6,968 nt of DNA from contig DDJR01000054.1 of assembly GCA_002339135.1 (NCBI GenBank), forward strand, positions 1-6,968. The letters are read 5' to 3'. The stretch's first letter is position 1, and every line of letters begins with the position of its first letter. This document shows, in pieces, positions 6,365-6,968 of this stretch. The position numbers and the translations under genes were made by a program. Source of the DNA: Flavobacteriales bacterium UBA2619. GTDB lineage: Bacteria; Bacteroidota; Bacteroidia; Flavobacteriales_D; Sanyastnellaceae. The notes beneath the pieces are model-generated. The model ran no database searches, was not told the DNA's origin, and was given only the letters and a program-made list of their open reading frames with translations.

Positions 6365-6968
6365 TGGAATATTTCAGCATTTTCGTAAAAGGTATTTTTG
6401 TAGAGAACATGATTTTTGCCTACTTCTTAGGCATGTGTTCATACTTGGCGGTATCAAAAACTGTTAAAACAGCTAACGGGCTGGGGCTTGCAGTCATCTT
6501 CGTTCTAGGCATTACAGTGCCGATTAACTATTTGCTTGAGAACTATGTTCTGAAGGAAGGAGCTTTGTCTTGGTTGGATCCTGATTTTGCGACTGTAGAT
6601 CTTAGCTTTTTAAGCTTTATCATGTTCATCGCTGTAATCGCTTCGATGGTTCAACTCGTTGAAATGATTGTTGAGAAATTTGCGCCAGCTCTTTATGGTG
6701 CTCTAGGTATTTTTCTGCCACTTATAGCTGTAAACTGTTCGATATTAGGCGGCGCTCTCTTCATGCAAGAGAGACAGTATCCTTCAATCGGAGAAGCAAC
6801 AACGTTTGGCTTAGGTAGTGGAGTAGGTTGGTGGCTAGCGATTGTTGCAATAGCCGCAATTCGCGAGAAGATTCGTTATTCAAATGTACCTGCTCCTTTA
6901 CAAGGCTTAGGCATCACATATATTATTACGGGTCTCATGGGCATTGCTTTTATGAGTTTTATGGGAAT
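6364..6968 (+). CDS. nqrE: Na+-translocating NADH:quinone oxidoreductase subunit E, 3' end cut by window
   Basis: NqrE is the partner of NqrD in the membrane core of Na+-NQR. 201 codons are visible, beginning MEYFSIFVKGIFVENMIFAY. The complete protein is usually about 200 residues, so only a few C-terminal codons should be missing; the last visible residues, GIAFMSFMG, match the family's end region. Six hydrophobic spans are evident (about 10-30, 38-59, 79-100, 108-133, 150-168 and 181-200). Iron-ligand cysteines are C25 (GMCSYLAVS) and C125 (AVNCSILGG). The segment with two Trp, GLGSGVGWWLAIVAIAAIRE (149-168), is characteristic. A moderately variable loop (61-78) precedes the third span. The ATG shares its A with the nqrD stop (TAATG). 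nqrF, the NADH-oxidising FAD/2Fe-2S subunit, would be expected just beyond the edge but cannot be seen. Confidence 0.95.
   Translation, partial: MEYFSIFVKGIFVENMIFAYFLGMCSYLAVSKTVKTANGLGLAVIFVLGITVPINYLLENYVLKEGALSWLDPDFATVDLSFLSFIMFIAVIASMVQLVEMIVEKFAPALYGALGIFLPLIAVNCSILGGALFMQERQYPSIGEATTFGLGSGVGWWLAIVAIAAIREKIRYSNVPAPLQGLGITYIITGLMGIAFMSFMG

Noticed and set aside
1..6968. Mobile element, CRISPR array, defence system or other undescribed system
   Set aside because: All long stretches are accounted for by conserved housekeeping or envelope genes; no repeat arrays, integrases, transposases or unexplained large gaps are present.

Overview
The window looks like a chromosomal core region from a member of the Bacteroidota, probably a marine or flavobacterial-type lineage. 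Three things point there. One gene encodes a DUF5103 / type IX secretion system (T9SS) plug protein, a family known essentially from this phylum. The starts lack clear Shine-Dalgarno sequences. TAnnTTTG-type -7 promoter elements sit upstream of two of the genes. I see no rRNA, tRNA, CRISPR array, insertion sequence or prophage sequence.

Layout. On the minus strand, reading right to left from about 2238 to 1, are a T9SS plug-like exported protein (970-2238), a classical short-chain dehydrogenase with a GTG start (235-957), and the first 65 codons of peptide chain release factor 3, prfC (1-195, cut by the window edge). Gaps of 12 and 39 nt suggest co-transcription, but prfC also has its own candidate promoter in the end of the SDR gene. 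A 101-bp divergent intergenic region (2239-2339) carries a good -7 element for the rightward operon and a 7-bp-arm hyphenated palindrome just upstream of the leftward start.

On the plus strand is nqrA-nqrB-nqrC-nqrD-nqrE (2340 to the window end). It encodes five of the six subunits of the Na+-translocating NADH:quinone oxidoreductase. The genes are packed with a 2-nt gap, a 1-nt gap, an ATGA overlap and a TAATG overlap. The last gene, nqrE, loses only its final residues at the edge, and nqrF would be expected next. The key cofactor residues are visible: flavinylation threonines in NqrB (T218) and NqrC (T219), and paired cysteines in NqrD (C42, C125) and NqrE (C25, C125).

Together the nqr genes make a respiratory Na+ pump that oxidises NADH (through NqrF, not seen here), reduces quinone and exports Na+. 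The divergent genes are not mechanistically part of it. I found no convincing undescribed system. The points worth a second look are small ones: matched promoter spacing, the intergenic palindrome, a variant flavinylation motif in NqrC, homopolymer runs in nqr genes, and the juxtaposition of a T9SS gene with the Na+ pump.
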